A stretch of 64,000 nucleotides of DNA from Macrolepiota albuminosa (lineage: Eukaryota > Basidiomycota > Agaricomycetes > Agaricales > Agaricaceae), in assembly GCA_027475525.1 (NCBI GenBank), contig JAMWFC010000122.1, positions 1,240,001 through 1,304,000 on the forward strand, read 5' to 3'. Below, piece by piece: positions 1 through 13,065 of the stretch; positions within the stretch are counted from its first letter, which is position 1, and each line of letters begins with the position of its first letter. The position numbers were made by a program, and so were the translations under genes. The notes beneath the pieces are model-generated. The model was not told the DNA's origin and did not search any database. It saw nothing but the letters and a program-made list of their open reading frames with translations.

Positions 1-1219
1 ATGCATGACGTTCAATTACATTACTTACAGTTCACTGCCCCTTGGCAACCCTTAGCAACTTGGCAATGGGGAACTTATGTCTCACTATAAATACTTACCA
101 TTGTTACTAGTTACCCAAGAACAGAGTATCCTAGTTTACACTCCTCAGTTCACCTTACAGTTCAGATTTCTTCTGAGCTGACTAACTTCATAGTTGCCAA
201 CTGTCTGAACACTCTTAGCCTGCTTGCCGCAGTTACACTTATAGAACCTATATACTTTGCACTTACAGCAGGCATCACACAGCTTAGTCATTGCTAAGCC
301 TCTAGTTTTTTTACCGTGTCTTCTTGCCGCACTTACTCATATTCACCTCCCCATATCCTTGAGGCACACCTTAGTGCACTTTCTTTACTGCATACTCTTG
401 CCGACTATTGTTACCGACCTTCATCAAATCTTGCCATTCAACTCATTTTCTGACTTGTTCTATGAGAACTGCCTAGGACTCCCTCAACCTTAGCACACCC
501 AACGCATTATTATACAGGTTAGTAGCCATAAACCATATCTGCTACTGATCGACTTTTGGGCATCATCAGCACATATAACACACTATGAAGCATTAATAGG
601 ACTCTGACATGATTGAATTGGTATTTACTAGACCTATGACCTCACACCAAACACATGCAGGAGGGCTCCCATAGCACCCCTGCACTGTTATAAACTGCTC
701 CAGCATCACCTGATCCTGAGGAATGTACTGTGCAGCAGAGATAGGCCACACCTGCCCCCATCCTGAGAGATAGCCAGTCAGAACAAAAAGACAAACTGGG
801 AGGACAAGAAGGAGATGTCACCAGGGCTACTTGGGAGAGCCTAGAAAAGGAGGTCAAACCAGGGGCTGAGGATGGCCTGGCCATTGCAGAAGGAGTTGAG
901 GATTTGGAGGACAGATCTTGGACTCTGAAAAAAAACTGCATAGTGAGCCCAAGAGCAGAATCAGATCACTCATGAGCAAGGTTGCTAATTTGCTGACTGT
1001 TCTGCTGCTGATTGTATTCCTGCTAAAACACCATGAAGTTGTCCCTAGCAAGGAGGAGAGTAGAAAAATGAAGAGGTGTAGTGTAGCACAACATGCTAGA
1101 CAGAGATTGACCTTCAAGAATTTTTTTTCCCTTTTTTAGACCCTTGCTGATGGCATCAAGCTTTGAACTTTGACTTTGATTTCCATACAGAAAGCATACA
1201 GCCACCAGCACTTTGTAGA
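1..1219. other. Unassigned AT-rich sequence left of the nest
   Basis: No gene or repeat could be assigned here. The first 250 bases hold a TATA-like stretch near 90-97 and pyrimidine-rich runs like those in LTR promoters, but no paired terminus was found. Between about 690 and 1140 a plus-strand frame is open for some 80 codons and then meets several stops. It resembles no family I know. The sequence is CpG-poor, like the oldest repeats of the window. Confidence 0.3.
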
Positions 1220-1381
1220 TGTAATGAATTGTTACGTGTTGAGGCTTCTATTAGCACAACTTAGAGTATTATATAAGACAACATCTTGTATTCACTCTAA
1301 TACTAGTCAAATCCAATATAGCAGTCTGATATAGCACTGTGTGATCCACACAAGATAGTTTTAGCATAATCAACTGTTACA
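1220..1381 (+). repeat. Decayed 5' LTR of family-B element B1
   Basis: The segment starts TGTAAT and ends GTTACA. Its 3' two thirds align with the 176-bp LTR of B2 in the opposite orientation. The T-rich leader that follows (seven T, then AAATCTTCTGC) is the same leader seen next to the B2 5' LTR, and the gag start codon lies about 110 bp downstream in both copies. The 5' third has diverged. This LTR opens the oldest layer of the nest. Confidence 0.75.
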
Positions 1382-1489
1382 TTTTTTTAAATCTTCTGCT
1401 ATCAGCTTTAGACTCTAGGCTTGTTACCAACTAGGCAACTCATCAAAAAACTCTCAATTTCTGTTGGCATCATACAAAAACATGCTTCT

Positions 1490-3304
1490 ATGACTGGCTC
1501 TCTTGATCTGGACCCCCTTTTTCCAGCCCCAGATACAGGTGACCCACCTGTATCTCAAGCTGTGAAGATGCAAACTATGTCTATGTACTAGCCCCCACTA
1601 AAGCAGGACAAAAAGCTACCTCACAATGTTAGCACAAGCTTTGGAATGCTGGGTGGACTATCCATATTGTGAATGATGTCTATTGTATGGCCTGGTGGTA
1701 AACCAGAGGAGAGATCTGCGGTCTTATAAATGTTGCTACCAGCAAGCCAAATGCCTTCACTGATGTACCCAGTATTACCCAAGAGCTCATCAACTCAGTC
1801 TGAAGGTCAACCGGACCTTACTCAGTATTCAGAGATGGTGCGAGGTAGCGCTTTTGTGCACAGCACCCTATTCTGGACTGCACCAACTGAACAGCATTTG
1901 GAGTATGTGGTGGATACTGCCACTGAGCCAGGACAGTCATTGTTGATGACACATGCACTGCAGCAAGGACCAACCATAAAGGTCAGCAGAGAGGACAATG
2001 ATGTTGTATGGCCAGGAAAGGTGCCTTTGGCACCTAGAACTCAGGAATTGCTAGAAGGAGTCAGCAAACAGCTACAGGTGAGGCATGAATGCCTCAGAAG
2101 AGTTCTGGACTTAAAGTCCAAACTGGACTCCTCAGATGATAAGGAAAGTAAGAAGTCACATTCGGCCCTGTTGTAAGGGCGGCCTCTAGAGGCTGTGGCT
2201 CAGTCACACAGCTGGCAGAGGGAGATCCAAAGTATATTAGAATATATACTGACAATATCATGATAGCTACTCATCTGGCAGAGGGAGATCCAAAGAGAAC
2301 AAATCTAGGGATTACCTATGTCAGGTTGGATGCTTCTGGGGCCTCTGAAGCATGGGAAACAACTGTATAGTACAACAAAACCTTAAAAACTCAAAAATTG
2401 CCTACACAAATAATTGTACAAATAAGAGGCAAATTCTGGCAAACTCTGGCTTATATAAGCGGTCTGGAAGTGATGCTGAGGGGCCCACACTTGTCTGAAT
2501 GGTAGCTAAAGAATCAGAGCATCTCAAGGGCTGAGAGTAGTACTAACAGATAGTGTTGAAAGAATAGAAACAGTAAAATGAAATAATGTCAGAAAAAATA
2601 AGAGAATGAATGAAAGGAGAGTGAAGAGATAAGGAGTGAAAAAAGGAAGAAATGAGGAGTCCCCTGACACCTGTCTATTCAGTTACAGCTGGTATTGGAC
2701 TGATACCCATCAGTTGCTAAGGAATCAATGCCAAAGCATCTACAGTTACTGGCTGCTAGGAGCCACAATGTACCTCATGCAGATTTGACAGAATAGATTG
2801 AACTATTTGTGCATATCTTCAAACTTGAAGTGGTAGAATACCTAAAGCCCAAAGCAGCATGGGGGTCAGCAGTCTCAATGGTCATACCAGCCAATTCAGT
2901 AAAATGCGAAATGAGTATGTGCTAATGAGCACCATTGATTGCAGATGCAATGAAATTGCTGAATGTGCCTTGCCAGACTAATGAGTCTTAGCAAGACTAT
3001 GTCAGGCATCAGAACACCACAAACCATCAACACAGTGTTAGCGGAGTGCCTCAGCAGACATTGTCTGAAGTAGAGACTGTGACAAGGACTCCAGCAGAGC
3101 CAGAGGTGCCATTGGCTGTGCAAGAGGTGAAGACACCTCAATAGCAAGTCACCATCAAAGAAGAGGTGAACAAAGTTCACATTCTTGAGGAGCAAACATG
3201 ACCACAACACATAGCACAACATGTCCACTTGGTGGACGATTGGAATGAACATGTCAATTACCAGAGAATGTGCAAACAGGACTTGCATGATTATGGTGAG
3301 TTGT
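1490..3304 (+). pseudogene. B1 gag pseudogene, N-terminal part
   Basis: Conceptual translation follows the first ~430 residues of the B2 Gag. Shared features are the start MTGSLD, the SQMPSLMYPVLP stretch and the helical region beginning SIQLQLVLD. The frame is broken by many stops, most explained by C-to-T changes at former CpG or CAG/CGA codons. It is interrupted at 2172 by a D solo LTR and stops at 3304, where A1 inserted. The sequence resumes at 28684 in register, so the piece is one half of a split gene. The capsid, zinc-knuckle and pol parts of B1 were not found. Confidence 0.85.
2172..2669 (-). mobile_element. Family-D solo LTR (D1)
   Basis: A 498-bp LTR that reads TGTAAGGGCG...CCCCTGACA on the plus strand. 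It is flanked by a perfect 5-bp target duplication, CCTGT, at 2167-2171 and 2670-2674. It splits the B1 gag between the residues matching B2 SHSTL and SIQLQ. The canonical orientation is taken as minus, because the copy at 63508 is followed on that strand by a G-rich polypurine tract and an ORF end. A palindromic TATATA element lies near the middle (about 2453-2460). Confidence 0.9.
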
Positions 3305-4073
3305 TGTCAGGTTCCGCTGAGTCGGGGGCTTTCCAGGAAAGCAACGCCCTTATGAGGCGGACTTGATCTATAGATACTCAGGTGCAGGTGTCTGGAACTC
3401 CAGGGCTAGGACTCTGGGGCTCAAGATGCGGACAGGAGTAATTCCGGGAGAGGGAACTTGGTCCGGGGGTTTTGGGTTTTAGAAGCTGGGGGTTAGGTGG
3501 GGGTCGAGTCGTGAACCAGGGGTTCTAAGACAAGACCAGGTTAGCAAATTGTAAGTCGCGAAGTATGTACCAAACTTAGAGCACGCAGTTGTTCAGGCGT
3601 GCCAGTCAAAGCGTGCCAGTCAGTGCATACCAATCAAGCAGAGGGCATGCAACAATTCAAGTCAATATCAAGACTAGCGAGTACAACGGGGAACTACGCT
3701 ATAAGTACTATGGGACCAGGTCTCAGGGTTCTGGGGTGTCTGGAATAAGTCCCGGAAGGCATTGAGTAGCGGACGGAGACTGTATACCTGGATTGTGTGT
3801 GTGGGGCACGCAATCAATTGGCACGGAGGGAGTTGTGATGCGTGATGCGTGATGGCCAGAAGCAAGCAGCATGATCTGATTATTGATGGCAGTTGATCCT
3901 GGAGTCCATGATGTGGGGTTGCTGGGGGTGCTGGTTGATGGCGGTCTTTGATGTGTGTGATGGCAGCGTCGGCAGCTGTGGGGGCGGGGCACATTGTAGA
4001 GTTGACGAGAGAGGCTCCAGGATGGGGCTTTGGGGGTGTGCCAGGGAGGTTCCCAAGGGGAGGGGTCATGACA
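3305..4073 (-). repeat. A1 3' LTR
   Basis: A 769-bp LTR, TGTCAGG...CATGACA on the plus strand, and the reverse complement of the A2 LTR with many transitions. On the minus strand it is preceded by the G-rich tract (complement at 4074-4082) that serves as polypurine tract in this family. Confidence 0.88.
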
Positions 4074-4200
4074 TCACCCCCCCTCAGTGCCGAGACCCTC
4101 TGAGGCATGCGTGGCCGGTGGTCTGGACCGGGGCCCAAGCGTGGGATCTGGCACATGCTCTGACACATATCAAAAAAAAATTTTACCATCAAACCCAACC

Positions 4201-5912
4201 ATGTCGCGTACGCCGACGCATTTCCCGACGCTCCCATGTACTAACGAAGTCGCACCTCTCATGGCATGGGAAGCCCAGAACATGCAGTACCAAGCTTGCC
4301 TTGACCAGGAGCACATGGCAGCACTTGTCCAACAACGTGAGTGCTTCCTGTGTCGTCCACTTATTGCAACTGACCTTCCTTTTCCAGAACAATGCAACAT
4401 TACTGCCCCGGAGGTGGGTCCCAGCTGGCTCCCCATGCCAGCCCCGGGGGTCCCTTGGGGTGAGGCCCTGGCCGTCCTGCACCCATCTTTGCATGGATGA
4501 CCATGCACCCCCCCGGTCCTCCTCCCTGTCCTCGACTGGTCGCCCCTCATTTCTGCTGCTCCAGAATGGTGGTGGGGGCCATTTTCAGGTGATCATTGCG
4601 TTGCATGGGAGGGCGCAATGCAGGAGGTCTTTGAGGGGGCGTTGGAGAGACCCTGGGGTTTGCCTCCCCATGCCTGGTGTGTCAGCAACAGGCCGGTAAA
4701 TAGTTCCATGCTTCTAGTCCTGCAGTTAATCTGAACGCCTAGTGCCTTCACTGTGCACGTCGCTTGGTGCCGTGCCTATTTGAGGCTCCGTCCGCCTCGA
4801 CTCAGTGTGACACTTCCATGTGCAAGGCTTGTCGCCTCAATCACAAGCGATGCTCCATCTCGGCGCTTTGGAGGGCGTATTGCATCTCGTGGGAGCAGGG
4901 TGGCCGTTGGGGGGGATAACCCAGAGGATGGGGGTGGAGGAGAGGGATTGGGTCGCGGAGGTGGCAGGGGTCCAGGAGGAGGTGCTGGAGGGGGCTCCTG
5001 GAGGTGGGGCGGGGAGGCAGGGGGGTATCTAGGTGGGCAGCCAGGGCTAGCCTGTGGTCTTGATCACACGTTGGGTGACCCGGTCTGGTGCCCCGGGGCA
5101 AGGAAGACGTGGGAGGCACCCCAATAAGGGGAAACGGTGGGCATCACCTAGTCCCTTCCTGGGGCCCTCCAAGAGGGCACGCCTGCCCTCTGGGACCCCG
5201 TTCCCAGCCTCTCCTCCATGGCTCTCCCCGGCAACATTTTCACCTCTGTCAGGCCGTCCGCTGGGCATCAGTGTGGGGGGTCTTTAGAAGCAGGGGGAGC
5301 CTGGGGCAGGGCAGGGGGTGGAGCAGAGATTGGTGGTCCGGGTGGAGATGGGAGAGGAGTGGGAGGCCATGATCTGGGAACTGGAGGAGGCGAGAGTCGC
5401 CTGGAAGGAGGTCGAGGCCAAGCGGGACGCCCTTCAGGCTTGACTGGCGCAGGGGGCGTGGTTCCTGGAGTGGGGCCCCATGGGTCAGGGAGTCTTTGAG
5501 GCCCTGTGGCGAGACATGGTGGTGGCACGTATGGCCGCCCTCAGTAGGTGTTCCCCTCCCTCATTCAGGTTGGGCCTGGGAGCATCACCTGCTCCTGGAC
5601 GGGGCAGCTGCAGTGCTCGCTTTGTTGCAGGAGAGTCAGTGACCAGAGTGGGCGACCCCCAGGACAAAGCGGGGCCTCAACTTGCTGGGGAGGCTAGTGG
5701 GGGTGCACCGGCAGAGGAATGTACCTGCCCTGGACAGCTGGTTTGAGAGGGTGTTGGATGAGGGCGAGTTGCTCCCATCGTGGGATCAGTTGGTGGAGGA
5801 GGTGTTGCAGGAGCACAACCCAGAGGGGATGGGGGAGGGGTTCCGAGGTTGGCCCGGGGGAGAAGGGGGGGGCAAGGTGGGGGGAGAGGGGGGTCCAGGG
5901 TTCTAACGTTAG
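4201..5912 (+). pseudogene. A1 copy of the antisense zinc-cluster gene
   Basis: Counterpart of the intact gene at 21405-23093. The start MSRTPTH is at 4201. The first donor (GTGAGT after the QQ codons, near 4338) and its acceptor before AACAATGC are kept. The cluster region reads CLHC...C...CKAC...C, with all six cysteines conserved near 4745-4870. The coiled-coil part and the last exon (residues matching SWFERVLDEGE, near 5740) are recognisable but frameshifted. Relative to A1 gag-pol this gene is antisense, as in A2, so the arrangement is a family trait. Confidence 0.8.
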
Positions 5913-5919
5913 GCATCTC

Positions 5920-6418
5920 TGTAAGGGTGACCTCTAGAGGCTGTGGCTCAGTCACACAGCTGGCAGAGGGAGATCCAAAGTGTATTAGAATATATACTGA
6001 CAATATCAAGGTAGCTACTCACCTGGCAGAGGGAGATCCAAAGAAAACAAGTCTAGGGATTTCCTATGCCAGGTTGGACGCTTCTGGGGCCTCTGAAGCA
6101 TGGGAAACAACTGTACAGTACAACAAAACCTTAAAAACTCAAAAATTGCCTACACAAACACTTGTATAAATAAGGGGCAAACTCTGGCAAACTCTGGCTT
6201 ATATAAGCGGTCTGGAAGCGGTGCTGAGTGGGCCCACACTTGTCTGAATGGTGGCTAAAGAACCAGAGCATCTCAAGGGCTGAGAGTAGTACTAACAGAT
6301 AGTGTTGAAAGAATAAAAACAGTAAAATGAAATAATGTCAGAAGAAATAAGAGAATGAATGGAAGGAGAGTGAAGAGATAGGGAGTGAGAAAAGAAAGAA
6401 ATGAGGAGTCCCCTGACA
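5920..6418 (-). mobile_element. Family-D solo LTR (D2)
   Basis: A 499-bp LTR very similar to D1, TGTAAGGGTG...CCCCTGACA on the plus strand. The flanking pentamers are ATCTC and GTCTC, a target duplication with one mismatch. It lies in A1 between the end of the antisense gene and the end of pol. Confidence 0.87.
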
Positions 6419-6723
6419 GTCTCCGTTTTCTCTTTTCTTGTTGTCGTTTCTTTTTCTTGTCATCATTCCTGTACTCATAGAATAGTGTAAAATATAGAAA
6501 GTGTATATACTTGTACAGACTTGGCCCCCCGGACTGGGACGTAATGTGAGCAGTGCAGCGGGAAAAACTGGGGAAGGGGTCCCTTGCCCTGACTCTGGGG
6601 CGCTACCGTGAAAATGGTGGGTCTTTGTAAAGAGTATTAGAAGGGTAAAGTAGAGAGAGGGAGAATGAAAAATATATGTGGGAGTTGAATCCCTATTAAG
6701 CCCAGAGGCGGGGGTTATGCCCA

Positions 6724-9700
6724 CTACTGCCATCTGTAAGTTCCGTGCCTGGGAGGGTCGCTTCCCAGGTGCCGGTGTTGGAAGTCCCAGAGTTTGTCGA
6801 GGGCGCCTTTGAGGTTTCGGTGTGGCTCCCAAGTGTTGTCCTCCGGGCCATATCCCTTCCATCATACAAGGAAGTGGGGTCATCCATGAATGTTCTGGGA
6901 GTCAAGGATGTCTTCAACCTCATAGTGGTACTCGTCCTTGACCTTGACCAGAGGAGGGGGTTTGGAGCGTTATTCGGAGAAGGAATCCAGGGGGTGTCAT
7001 TCCAGGAGGTGGATGTGGAATACCGGGTGCAGACCTTTAAGTTCCGGGGGGAGCTCGATCTTGTAGGTGTGGGATGAGACTTTCTTCAGAATCTTAAATG
7101 GGCCGAGGCACTTGTGATCAAGTTTTGGGGAGGGCCAGCGGGTGTGGAGGTGGCATTGGTCTAACCATACCTTCGTCCCAGGGGGCTAGTTGGGAGTATC
7201 TTCCCATTTCCGGTTGGCGTGTTTTGCATAGGCCTGGTTTACGGTGTCAATCTCTTCCTGGAGGAACTTGTGAAGGGATTGGAGATCCTGGGCGACCTTG
7301 TGGGCGGCGTGCGACGGGATGTCTCAGAGCGAGAGAGTTAACTAGGGATGATATCCCTTGTTGGCAAAGAAGAGTGATACCCTGGTGGCGGAGTGTAGTG
7401 TGTTGTTGTAGGTGAATTTGGCCAGGGGGAGTTCGGCATGCCAGTCGTCCTGTAGGTAGTTGACATACAGCCGGAGGTATTGCTCAAGAGACTAATTGAC
7501 CCTTTTGGTCTGACCGTCGGTTTTGGGGTGGTAAGCAGTAGAGAGGTTAGTCTTTACTTCAAGGGCCTTACACAGGGAGGTCCAGAATTTGGACACAAAG
7601 AGGGGGCCATGATCGGAGACGATGTCATCCAGGAGTTTGTGTTTGGTGAAGACGTGCTTGAGGAACAGCTGGGTGAAGTCCAGGGCGGTGTCCATGGTGT
7701 GGCAGAGTAGGAAGATGCCCTGTTTGGTTAGCCTACACACAACAACAAGAATGGCATCGAACTCTTCAGATTCTGGGAGTTCGACGATGTGATCTAGGGA
7801 TATGGAAGACCAGGGGCATCGTCCGACCGGAAAGGGTTTCAGGACCTTAGCCTGGAGGCAGGGTTTGCATGATTGAATGTAGCAGGTCACATCCTTCTTC
7901 AATCCTGGCCAAAAATAAGTCCAGGAGACAAGTTGGAGGGTCTTACGTATCCCAGGGTGTCCCCGGAGCTTGTGGTCGTGGTGTTGGCAGAGAACGTCAT
8001 AGCGAAGTCATGTGTGATCTGAGACGTAGATGCGGCCATCCTGGAGGAGGAGTTTCTTGTCGGGGGACAAGGAGAAGGTGGGGTCCTGATCAGTTCCATC
8101 GGGGGGGGGTTGCAGGGGTCATGGTCAGTGAAGTACTTGTCTTGGGGAGCGTGGCGGATCTGACTCAGGGTCTTTTCATTGTTTAGAATCAGTATGACAT
8201 TCAGATGTTTGGGAGAAATCACCATGCAATGATTGAATGCATTGCGTTCCACCTTGAAGGACTTCTTGGGGTAGACATCCAGTCACCAGGTGAGGGCATT
8301 GGGTTTGGCCCTGAGTCATCCTGGGCAGTACTAGATCATAAAGTCATACTCCGAGAGGATTTCAGACCATTGGGCCTGTTGTCAACTAAGTTGCTTGGTC
8401 GTGGTGAAGTACTGCAGGTTATTGTGATCCGAGTAGACCTGGATCTGGTGCCAGGCTCTCTTGAGGTAGGCTTGCCATTGTTTGAAGGCTTCAACGATGG
8501 CGAGGAGCTCCTTGTCGTAGATGTCATAGTTGAGTTCAGCGTTGATCATAGACCAAGTGTAGAAGGCGACTGGCCGGGGTTCCCCACCGTCAGATTCCAT
8601 CTGCAAGAGAATCCTGGCGATGGTGTAGTTGGAGGTGTCACATTCCAGGATGATCAGGAGGGCCGGGTTGTAGTGCCAGAGTATGAGGGCTGCTGTGAAA
8701 GCCTCCTTGAGCAAGTTAAAGACGCTCTGGCACTTACTATCCCAGTTCCAGGCAACGTCCTTGCACGTGAGCTGGTTGAGGGGTTTTATGATACCGGAGT
8801 AGTTGTCTATGAACCTCTGGTAAAAGTTAGCAAAACCCAGGAAGAATTGTACTTCCTTGACGTTCCAGGGTTGCAGCCAGTTGACAATGGCCTCAACCTT
8901 GTGGGGGTCCATGCAAACGCCATTCGGGGATATGATAATGCCAAGATACTCAACCTCTTCTGTGTGGAATGAACACTTCTCAGGTTTGGCATGGAGGTTG
9001 TGCTCCCAGAGACATTCAAGGACTTGCTGGACATGCTTCTGGTGGTCCTCCCTCGAATTGGAGTAGATGAGGATGTCATCCAGGTAGACAATCACAAAGA
9101 CGTCGCTCATGTTGTGGAAGATGTCGTTCATGAAGTATTGGAATGTGGCAGGGGAGTTAGTCATTCTGAAGGGCATCACAAGGTATTCAAACAGACTATA
9201 CCATGTGCGGAACACAGTTTTCTGCTCATGTCCCAGGGCAATGCAGATGTTGTTGTAGCCGGAGCGGAGGTCAATTTTTGTATAAACCTTGGCGCTGTGG
9301 AGTTGATTGACCAGATTGCCAATAAGCGGAAGCAGGTAGCGGTTCTTCTTGGTGATCTTATTGAGTCCCCGGTAGTTGACGCAGAGTCGGAGTGAACCAT
9401 CCTTCTTTTTGGCAAATAAAACTGGGGCTCTGGCGGCGAAGGCGGAGGGTTGGATGAATTCCTTCCTGAGCATTTCATTGAGGTAGTCTTTGAGGGCCCA
9501 GAGTTCGACTTCCGACATGTTGTATACCTTGCCGAAAGGGGGGGCAGCTTCTTCCTCAAGGTCGATCGTATGGTCATAGGGGTGGTGAGGGGGAATCTCC
9601 TTAGTGTCTCCTTCAGAAAATACATTAGCGAACTCGTGATACTCCGGGGGAACTACTTCTTGGAGGATCTGTTCCTTGGTTTTCTTTTCCAGGGGGATAG

Positions 9701-12700
9701 CGTCCCCTTGTAGGTGCTCTTCCGGAAGAGATGGCAAGGTGTGTAGCTGAAACGTGGGGGTTCTGTCCTTCATGAGGCAGGCAAAGGGGGCAGCTCCAAT
9801 GATCCTAATGTCAAGTGCGTTTGGGTTGATCGGGGCTGCAGATTCACAGGCTGGAGCAGGTTTGATGCATGTCTGAGACCGGCCTGGGTAGTTCGGCCCT
9901 TTGTACCTGTTCTGAGAAATGTTTGGGGGTTGATCGGGGGCCTTGTGGGTTTGGACAGGCGTTGGTGGCGTATGGGTGGGGGGCACAGCTGCCACCCCAG
10001 GGGTGTCAGGCATTGGGTCGCTCTCTAGGGCCTGGAGGTGCATGGCGGTCAAGGGGTGGTCTTCGGGTCCTGGAAAGGTCATGGTGAGCGTCCTCCAATT
10101 GATGTCGGGGTTTGTGTCACGTAGCCAGGGTAGTCCCAGCACCATCAGGGTCGATCCATGAAGTCACATGACCAGGAAGTTGGAGGTGAACTCGTAGTCA
10201 TTGTCCAGGGTCACACATCCAAAGTGAGACCTCTGGATGGGGCTGAAGGAGGAGAGGGTGCCGTCGAGGCATTGCAGGGCGGAGGGGTTGGTCGAGGAAG
10301 TCGTGGGGAAGGTCAAGGGCGTCGCTGATGAAAACTCCAGTAGCCCCGCTGTCAATGAGGGCCAATATCGGTCCAGAGGCACCATTCAACCTGGCATTGA
10401 TGATGAAGGATCAGGACGAGCGGGACTGAAGTCTGAAGGGTGGCAGGGGCCTGTCCAGGGGGTCCTTCAGAGTCAGGCCCAGAGAGTGGGGGATGTCGAA
10501 GGGGAGTTGCTGGTCGTTGGATGTTGGTTCCTGGGTCAGGTGAAGGATGAGATGTTGCCAGTCAATGCGGGGGTTGGTGTCTCGGAGCCATAGAAGCCCC
10601 AAGACCAGGAGTGCGGAGGGGTGGAGTTTGGTTACCAACATCCGGAGGGTGTGAGTCTGTCCGTTGGCAAAAGTAGCGGGCATACGCATTAAGTGAGTGA
10701 CGTCCCCCGCCGTAGAGGCATCTCCATCAAAGAGGCAGAGTCGCACCAGGACCAGGAATTGCTGAGTGGGTTCCAGGGCAAGGGTAGACCATGCCTCGTC
10801 GATAAAGTTGTCTGTGGCACCACTGTCAACGAGGGTGTTGAGGGGGGTTCTGGAGGGGGTGAGGCGGGTTTTGAGGAGGAGGGAGTGCGAGGAGTGGGAG
10901 GGTAGGTAAGCCGTGAGGGTGTCCTATGCGAGTGTTGTGGAACAAAGATGGGAGACCAGGGTGGAGAAGACGTCGGGGTCAATTTTGCGATTTAGGGCAT
11001 CTTCCGGATCTAAATCACCGGGTCGTTTTCCAAATACTCATAGGTGGCATCCTCTCCTTTGAAGGTCCAGGTGGCGCATCCCATAACCTGTCGTTGAGGG
11101 CACTTGGAGATGAAGTGGTCTTTCTCACTGCAGAGTATGCAAACACCTTCCCTTCTCCGTCGTTCCTGCACATTCTTTGGAACCTCAATCCAGGGTCATC
11201 TTTTTTTCTGGAGCTGGTTGGCCCAGAGGGCCTCTTTGTCCTGTTCATCAGCAAAGTCAGGATCTTCAGGGTCTTCCAGGGGTTCCTCAGGGCTTGGCAT
11301 GTTGCCCAGGTCGTTGGCGGCCACAGCGGTGTTGAGTTGGGCCTGGGGGTGGGCGCCGCTGCCGGGGTTAGTATTGGGGAGGCCACGACTCACTTTTGCC
11401 GAAGGGCCATGGGAGTCCTCCCCTAGGGTTTTAGGGGGCTCGGGAGTTCGAGTACTCGCTGCGGTCTTCCCAGTAGTGTTGGTCAATCTGCATGATGAGG
11501 GCCTTGTATCCATTGTAGGAGGGTTGTTTCGGGGTGAGTCAGAGGACGTCCTTGATATGTTGTGGCAGTGTGTGGCAGAGGGCATACCGGAGGGCGCTGT
11601 AATTCCAGCCTGTCTCGTAAGCTTCCTTCTCAAAACGTACAATGAAGGTGGTGAAGCATTCCTCAGAACACATCAGGAGGTTGAAGAGGTTGTCCTCGGC
11701 CTCAGCCACAGTGTTGTAGATCCTGAACTTCCCGGAGAACTCGTCGACGAAAGCTTGCCAGCAGGAGAGCGCCAGGTTGTTGGGGTCGAACTGAATGAGG
11801 GCTGTGTAGTGGTCAAAGGCAATCCCCTGGAGGTACGAGGCGGCAAAGGCCACCTGGGAGCTGTCAACCTGAAACGTGAGTGGCTTTGCCTAAAACGTAT
11901 TAAGACATTGGGTGAGGAATGTACACTATTTTTGGGGATCCCGGCCCATGAATGCATTGGGCTTTTGGATGTCCAGACACCCTTTGCAGGTGAGGGCATT
12001 GTGAGTGTCGTCCGATCCAGCAGTGTTGCGGGGAGGGGGGCCAGCATTGTAGTAGTAGTAATAGTGGTTACCCCCCCCTCCTTATGGAGGAAAGGCGCCA
12101 AGGGCAGGACCCCACCTGCCTGGAGGGCCTCCTCTGAGTGGCTCACCTGGGGGTCCATGCCCGGAAGGCCCGTTGTCCCAAAGGGGCTCGTTCCTGCTGG
12201 GAGGAGGCCTGGGTCTCCACGCAGGGGGTGGCGGGGGTGGGGGGCCTGGGGGTCGTCCTCGGGGTTTGGTTGGGGGTGGTAGAGGTGGTCAGGGAAGGTT
12301 CAGTGGTGTCGAGTTGATCTGGAGGGGGCCAGGTGCTGGATTGGGTGCTGGGTTGCGTGGGGGACGTTCAACCCAGGAGGGTTGCGCTTGCATCAGAGGC
12401 CGTGGGGGGTTCTGCAGCTCAAAATGGGGCGAGAGGTCACGGCGGAAGTTGGGCTCCAGAGGGGCTGGGGCAGATGTGGGAGGCGGTACTGGGGCAGTCG
12501 TGGACACGGGGTGTTGTTTGTTGTTGCCGTGAGCGAGCTCGTTGATGTAGCACAGCGTGTCATCCGTGCTAGGGGTGTCCGCCCGGGGTCTACCAGAGGT
12601 TGCCGGAGGCAGGGGTCGGGTGTTGTCTGTTTGTGGGAGCGGCTCCAGGGGCCTCTGGGGCTGTCCCCAGGTCTTGAAGGTGCTAGGAACGGAGTTAGCC

Positions 12701-12830
12701 CTACAGCAAGTTGACAGGCCTACCGTGTGGGCAGTGGGCTGATCAAATAGTCCCCCCATCGGATTGAGGGACCGCAGCTTGGCTGAGGCGTTTTGTCGCT
12801 CTTCCCATTGTTGTTGCTCTGGAGTGGGGG
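6724..12830 (-). pseudogene. A1 gag-pol pseudogene, C-terminal portion
   Basis: Minus-strand remains of the gag-pol polyprotein, with the stop at 6724-6726. In transcript order it has the Gag capsid-like domain (about 11880-11540), a zinc-knuckle region (about 11170), protease 1 with LVDSGATDNF (about 10840), protease 2 with LIDSGATG (about 10355), RT with an intact YLDD (about 9090), RNase H, integrase and chromodomain. The longest uninterrupted piece (8382-10145) covers protease 2 through RNase H. Stops are mostly C-to-T or G-to-A changes. Protease 2 keeps its catalytic Asp here, unlike A2. The gene continues at 27077. Confidence 0.9.
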
Positions 12831-13065
12831 TGTAGCGTAGTCCGCTATGTGGTGTTGGCCACATAGCTTTTACTTACTGTAGTCGATATTATATTATATT
12901 TATTATAATATAATATTAGTATTAATTACTTTACTATATCTAGTTACATGTGCTGCTTACTAAGCAGCTTAGTTTTGTGTTGTACACTACATTGTCAATA
13001 GACCGGTCTGGTCTGATGCAGTGGTGTGTGCACACTAAGCTCTTCAAACCTGTAACTTTGTTACA
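12831..13065 (+). repeat. Element C 5' LTR, rich in palindromes
   Basis: Starts TGTAGCG and ends GTTACA. It contains several perfect inverted repeats: GCTATGTGG/CCACATAGC (12844-12867), an AT-only palindrome (about 12886-12925), GCTGCTT/AAGCAGC (12952-12968), AGACCGGTCT (13000-13009) and GTGTGCACAC (13026-13035). All are kept in the 3' LTR except AGACCGGTCT, which has one change. Confidence 0.9.

Noticed and set aside
4841..5528. Overlapping minus- and plus-strand frames rich in Gly, Pro or Arg
   Set aside because: They are shadow frames of the GC-rich antisense zinc-cluster pseudogene of A1; only the frame aligned with A2 is kept.
8205..8972. Plus-strand frame of 255 codons opposite the A1 pol
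   Set aside because: Mirror frame of RNase H and integrase. The same mirror frame appears opposite A2 pol (18620-19318), so its conservation follows from pol.
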